7,112 nt of DNA. It comes from Sporosarcina sp. GTDB lineage: Bacteria > Bacillota > Bacilli > Bacillales_A > Planococcaceae. The stretch spans positions 1 through 7,112 of the forward strand of contig JARIDM010000162.1 in NCBI GenBank assembly GCA_029263945.1, in the 5' to 3' direction. Below, in pieces: positions 4,126 through 7,112 of the stretch (within the stretch, counting starts at the first letter, position 1; every line of letters starts with the position of its first letter). The notes beneath the pieces were generated by a model that made no database searches, was not told where the DNA came from, and saw only the letters and a program-made list of their open reading frames with translations. The position numbers were made by a program, and so were the translations under genes.

Positions 4126-6551
4126 CAGGTGTAGAAAAATTTCAAGACCTTCCACTCGAAGAAGTGATTGGGGATAGATTTGGAAGATATAGTAAGTATA
4201 TCATTCAAGACCGCGCATTACCCGATGCACGGGATGGATTGAAACCAGTTCAACGCCGAATTCTTTATGCAATGCATCATGAAGGCAATACACATGAAAA
4301 AGCATTTCGTAAAGCGGCAAAAACTGTCGGAAACGTAATTGGTAACTATCATCCACACGGTGATTCATCTGTTTACGAAGCAATGGTTCGGATGAGTCAG
4401 GACTGGAAACTGCGTCATATGATGATTGAAATGCACGGAAATAACGGTTCAATTGACGGTGATTCAGCCGCCGCGATGCGTTATACAGAGGCGCGATTAT
4501 CTGCAATCGCAGGAGAGATGTTGCGGGATATTGAAAAAGACACTGTGGATTTCGTTCCGAACTTTGATGATACAGAACCAGAACCAACTGTACTTCCTGC
4601 AAAATTTCCAAACTTATTAGTAAATGGTTCAACTGGTATATCTGCGGGCTATGCAACGGACATTCCACCGCATGCCTTGCATGAAGTACTTGATGCTGTA
4701 TTGATGCGCATGAAAAATCCAAATGTATCAGTAGATGAATTGATGACCGTTATAAAAGGACCTGATTTTCCAACTGGGGCAATTATCCAAGGAACTGACG
4801 GTATTAAAACAGCCTATGAAACGGGAAAAGGCAGATTTATTATCCGTGCAAAAACAGAAATTGAACAGTTAAAAGGCGGTAAATCTCAAATTGTCATTAC
4901 TGAAATTCCTTATGAAGTGAATAAAGCCAATATGGTTAAACGAATGGATGAACTCCGTATTGACCGTAGACTAGATGGCATTGCAGATGTTCGTGATGAA
5001 TCGGACAGAACAGGACTTCGTGTCGTTATCGAATTGAAAAAAGATGCTGACAGCAAGGGACTTTTACAATATTTACTGAAAAATACAGATTTACAAGTTA
5101 CGTATAACTTTAATATGATTGCAATTTCAGGACGTAGACCGACACTGATGTCTTTACCAATGTTATTAGATGCTTATATTAATCACCAAAAAGATGTCCT
5201 TACACGTAGGTCTCAATTTGATATTCAAAAAGCAAAAGATCGTTTACATATCGTTGAAGGACTTATGAAGGCGCTATCGGTCTTAGACGAGGTCATTAAA
5301 ACGATTCGCGGATCAAAAGACAAACGAGATGCTAAAAATAATATCATTGAAAAATTTGCGTTCTCTGAAATTCAAGCTGAAGCGATTGTCTCCCTTCAAC
5401 TTTACAGGCTTACAAATACCGACATTACTGAACTACAAAGAGAAGATGCGTCACTGCGTGAGCTGATCAAAGAACTAGATGAAATTTTAAATAGTGAAAA
5501 GAAGTTAATAGCAGTCATTAGAAAAGAGCTTACGGTTATTCGTAAGAACTTCGCAGAACCAAGAAGAACTGTGATTCAAGAGAAAATCGAAGAATTAAAA
5601 GTGGATATCGACATCTTAGTGCCAAGTGAAGAAGTCATGGTATCTGTTACAAAAGACGGCTACGTAAAAAGGACGAGCGTTCGTTCCTATAGTGCATCCA
5701 ATGGAACTGGACATGATATGAAGGAATCAGATTACATGCTGTACGAAGCGCCAATGAACACGCAGCATCATCTGTTGTTATTTACATCACTCGGAAATTA
5801 TATGTATCAACCTGTATTTGAACTGCCAGATATTAGATGGCGCGATTTAGGCCAGCATATTTCAAGTATTATTCCACTGGAACCAAACGAGACGATTATT
5901 GCTGTGGTTGGTGTAGAAAACTTTGAAGAAATTGTTACGATTGTAACTGCTTCTAAAAACGGATTAATCAAACAATCTGCACTCGCAAGTTACAATGTTC
6001 GTCGATACAATCGAACATACAAAGCAATGGGAATACGCGAGGGCGACGAAATGATTGATGCAAAATTGGTTAAAGGGACAGAAGATATTGTTTTCTTTAC
6101 CGAACAAGCATACGCACTACGATTCTCGCTTGCTGAAATTTCGACTACAGGTGTTCGCACTGCAGGGGTTATTGGCATTAATTTAAAAGAGGACGATAAA
6201 CTCGTTTCGATGGCAATTGTTGAGAATGAAAGTGCTTCAGTTGTTATTGCTACACAACGGGGTTCTATGAAACGTATGGGACTTAAAGAACTTGAACTTG
6301 CGAAAAGAGCGCAGCGTGGTGTTGTTGTGCTAAGGGAATTACAGTCAAATCCACATAAAGTGGTGGATGCTAAAATTGTAACAAATGATGAAATCATTGT
6401 ACTATCGACAACAAATAATCATAAAATTCCAGTTCAAGCTGGTTCGCTCAGATTGGTTGATCGTTCTTCAAATGGTAGCTTTATTGCTGATGAGAAAAAA
6501 GACGGCCAAGTAACACATATTTACAAGGATCCAAAAGCAGAAATTGAATAA
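4122..6551 (+). CDS. parC: DNA topoisomerase IV subunit A (ParC)
   Basis: ParC is the DNA-cleaving subunit of topoisomerase IV. At 809 residues it matches B. subtilis ParC (about 806). The winged-helix domain contains the catalytic Tyr121 in AAAMRYTEARL, preceded by Arg120. The DNA-bending Ile173 lies in STGISAGYATDIPPH. In the quinolone-determining segment HPHGDSSVYEAM, Ser82 and Glu86 (equivalent to S. aureus GrlA Ser80 and Glu84) are wild type. A tower and coiled-coil region spans roughly 220-495. The C-terminal beta-pinwheel follows, with six recognisable blade repeats starting near 508, 553, 608, 658, 709 and 761 (for example VTKDGYVKR, TASKNGLIKQ, ATQRGSMKR). The canonical GyrA box QRRGGKG is replaced by SASNGTG (524-530), as expected for ParC rather than GyrA. 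The start overlaps parE and has a strong Shine-Dalgarno. A terminator follows four bases after the stop. Confidence 0.97.
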   Translation: MTGVEKFQDLPLEEVIGDRFGRYSKYIIQDRALPDARDGLKPVQRRILYAMHHEGNTHEKAFRKAAKTVGNVIGNYHPHGDSSVYEAMVRMSQDWKLRHMMIEMHGNNGSIDGDSAAAMRYTEARLSAIAGEMLRDIEKDTVDFVPNFDDTEPEPTVLPAKFPNLLVNGSTGISAGYATDIPPHALHEVLDAVLMRMKNPNVSVDELMTVIKGPDFPTGAIIQGTDGIKTAYETGKGRFIIRAKTEIEQLKGGKSQIVITEIPYEVNKANMVKRMDELRIDRRLDGIADVRDESDRTGLRVVIELKKDADSKGLLQYLLKNTDLQVTYNFNMIAISGRRPTLMSLPMLLDAYINHQKDVLTRRSQFDIQKAKDRLHIVEGLMKALSVLDEVIKTIRGSKDKRDAKNNIIEKFAFSEIQAEAIVSLQLYRLTNTDITELQREDASLRELIKELDEILNSEKKLIAVIRKELTVIRKNFAEPRRTVIQEKIEELKVDIDILVPSEEVMVSVTKDGYVKRTSVRSYSASNGTGHDMKESDYMLYEAPMNTQHHLLLFTSLGNYMYQPVFELPDIRWRDLGQHISSIIPLEPNETIIAVVGVENFEEIVTIVTASKNGLIKQSALASYNVRRYNRTYKAMGIREGDEMIDAKLVKGTEDIVFFTEQAYALRFSLAEISTTGVRTAGVIGINLKEDDKLVSMAIVENESASVVIATQRGSMKRMGLKELELAKRAQRGVVVLRELQSNPHKVVDAKIVTNDEIIVLSTTNNHKIPVQAGSLRLVDRSSNGSFIADEKKDGQVTHIYKDPKAEIE

Positions 6552-6554
6552 ACG

Positions 6555-6585
6555 AAAAGCCGCGAAGGTATCGCCGCGGCTTTTT
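6555..6585 (+). terminator. Rho-independent terminator after parC
   Basis: A 10-bp perfect inverted repeat, AAAAGCCGCG (6555-6564) and CGCGGCTTTT (6575-6584), encloses a 10-base loop and ends in five T residues (6581-6585). The A-run on the left would also give a U-tract on the minus strand. It closes the parE-parC operon and separates it from the transporter. Confidence 0.94.
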
Positions 6586-6626
6586 AATTTGCTTGAATTT
6601 AAATGTATATGGAGGGGTAATCTTAG

Positions 6627-6638
6627 AAAAGTACTTTT
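6627..6638. repeat. 12-bp perfect palindrome, possible operator of the downstream transporter
   Basis: AAAAGTACTTTT is a perfect palindrome about 50 bases before the transporter start, between the parC terminator and the gene. Drug-efflux genes are often controlled by TetR- or MarR-type repressors binding such sites, but no regulator gene is visible here and no convincing promoter hexamers overlap it. The sequence is AT-rich, so chance is quite possible. Confidence 0.25.
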
Positions 6639-6676
6639 AAATCAAGACGTGGTAAAGTAAATGAGGAGTAAGTTTT

Positions 6677-6682
6677 GGGAGG
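6677..6682 (+). promoter_or_regulatory. Ribosome binding site of the DHA2 transporter
   Basis: GGGAGG at 6677-6682 lies six bases before the ATG at 6689. It fixes the start of a gene that is cut off at the window edge. No clear SigA promoter was found between 6586 and 6676; TTGAAT at 6593 lacks a good -10 partner. Confidence 0.85.
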
Positions 6683-6688
6683 AATTTT

Positions 6689-7112
6689 ATGAATAATAAT
6701 TTATATGAACATCGTGTAAAAATCATCAGTGCTTTTTTAATCGCAGCATTTATTGGTCTTTTTAATGAAACAGCTTTAAATATGGCCTTTGCGCAACTTA
6801 TCATAGACTATAATTCAGATGCATCAACCATTCAGTGGTTAACAACAGGCTATCTACTAACACTTGGTGTACTGGTTCCGATATCCGCTGTTTTAATGCA
6901 ACGTTTTACAACGAGACAGTTGTTTATTGCCTCTCTTCTGTTTTCAATTGTAGGTACTTTCATTTCAGCAATCGCACCTGCTTTTATCTTTTTATTAGTA
7001 GGCCGTATTGTACAAGCGGCAGGTACAGCAATTATTTTACCGCTGATGACACAAGTTGTTCTACTTGTTTATCCGATCCATAAACGGGGCGCGGCCATGG
7101 GGAAAATTGGAC
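6689..7112 (+). CDS. MFS transporter of the DHA2 drug:H+ antiporter type, EmrB/LmrB-like (partial, 3' cut by window edge)
   Basis: An open frame of 141 codons runs off the window end. Full DHA2 proteins have about 470-500 residues, so this is roughly the first third. Segments visible are a short polar N-terminus, TM1 about 11-37 containing FNETALNMAF, a loop, TM2 about 50-70 beginning with QWLTTGYLLTLGVLVPISA, TM3 about 78-98, TM4 about 99-127 with GRIVQAAGTAIILPLM, and a loop ending HKRGAAMGKIG that resembles the start of the family's loop after TM4. The NETALN and QWLTTGYLLT segments fit the LmrB/Mdr subgroup of multidrug exporters in Bacillales. The TM2-TM3 loop reads MQRFTTRQLF instead of the usual MFS motif A (GxLaDrxGrk), as I recall for that subgroup. 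Substrate cannot be predicted. A terminator upstream suggests independent transcription. Confidence 0.85.
   Translation, partial: MNNNLYEHRVKIISAFLIAAFIGLFNETALNMAFAQLIIDYNSDASTIQWLTTGYLLTLGVLVPISAVLMQRFTTRQLFIASLLFSIVGTFISAIAPAFIFLLVGRIVQAAGTAIILPLMTQVVLLVYPIHKRGAAMGKIG

Noticed and set aside
4201..4722. 173-codon open frame on the minus strand within parC
   Set aside because: It is a shadow of parC. The composition is not protein-like for this genome, there is no Shine-Dalgarno, and it lies wholly inside a strongly conserved coding region.
5990..6397. 135-codon open frame on the minus strand within the parC C-terminal domain
   Set aside because: Serine/threonine-rich antisense shadow with no start signals or recognisable domain.
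6611..6617. GGAGGGG resembling a Shine-Dalgarno upstream of the transporter
   Set aside because: No ATG, GTG or TTG lies at a usable distance. The first downstream GTG (6649) gives only a three-codon frame, so it is probably an orphan match.
6835..7083. 82-codon + strand open frame overlapping the transporter
   Set aside because: It is an out-of-frame shadow of the DHA2 transporter. It is rich in Cys, Ser and Tyr and has no ribosome binding site.

Overview
The window looks like core chromosome from a low-GC Gram-positive of the Bacillales. The gene order matches, from memory, the Bacillus subtilis citB - yneP - yneQ - yneR - yneS(plsY) - parE - parC neighbourhood. Protein details and the absence of sspN/tlp-type genes suggest a Planococcaceae-like relative (Sporosarcina or Lysinibacillus group), but that placement is an inference. 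Nothing points to a prophage, insertion sequence, CRISPR array or other undescribed system.

Layout: (1) 2-118, the 3' end of aconitase, closed by a clean intrinsic terminator. (2) 215-942, a two-gene + strand unit: a YneP-type hotdog acyl-CoA thioesterase, whose TTG start is set by its Shine-Dalgarno, and a YneQ-type small protein of unknown function overlapping it by one base. (3) A long hairpin at 964-998 that can terminate both strands. It lies between convergent units and contains the stop codon of the next gene. (4) 987-1920 on the minus strand, plsY followed by the HesB-like yneR. (5) A divergent control region, 1921-2151, with a good SigA-type promoter for each direction and a weak LexA-box-like site next to the parE start. 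(6) 2152-6551, parE and parC overlapping by four bases and encoding topoisomerase IV, closed by a GC-rich terminator. (7) From 6689 to the window end, the N-terminal third or so of a DHA2-type multidrug-efflux transporter with its own Shine-Dalgarno and a 12-bp palindrome upstream.

Functions: ParE and ParC assemble into the heterotetramer that unlinks daughter chromosomes. Their quinolone-determining positions look wild type. PlsY starts phospholipid synthesis by acylating glycerol-3-phosphate. YneP probably hydrolyses acyl-CoA thioesters. YneQ and YneR are conserved small proteins without an assigned role. The transporter appears to be a separately transcribed neighbour. Three of the seven visible gene starts are best read as TTG or GTG, so start choice is the main annotation trap here.
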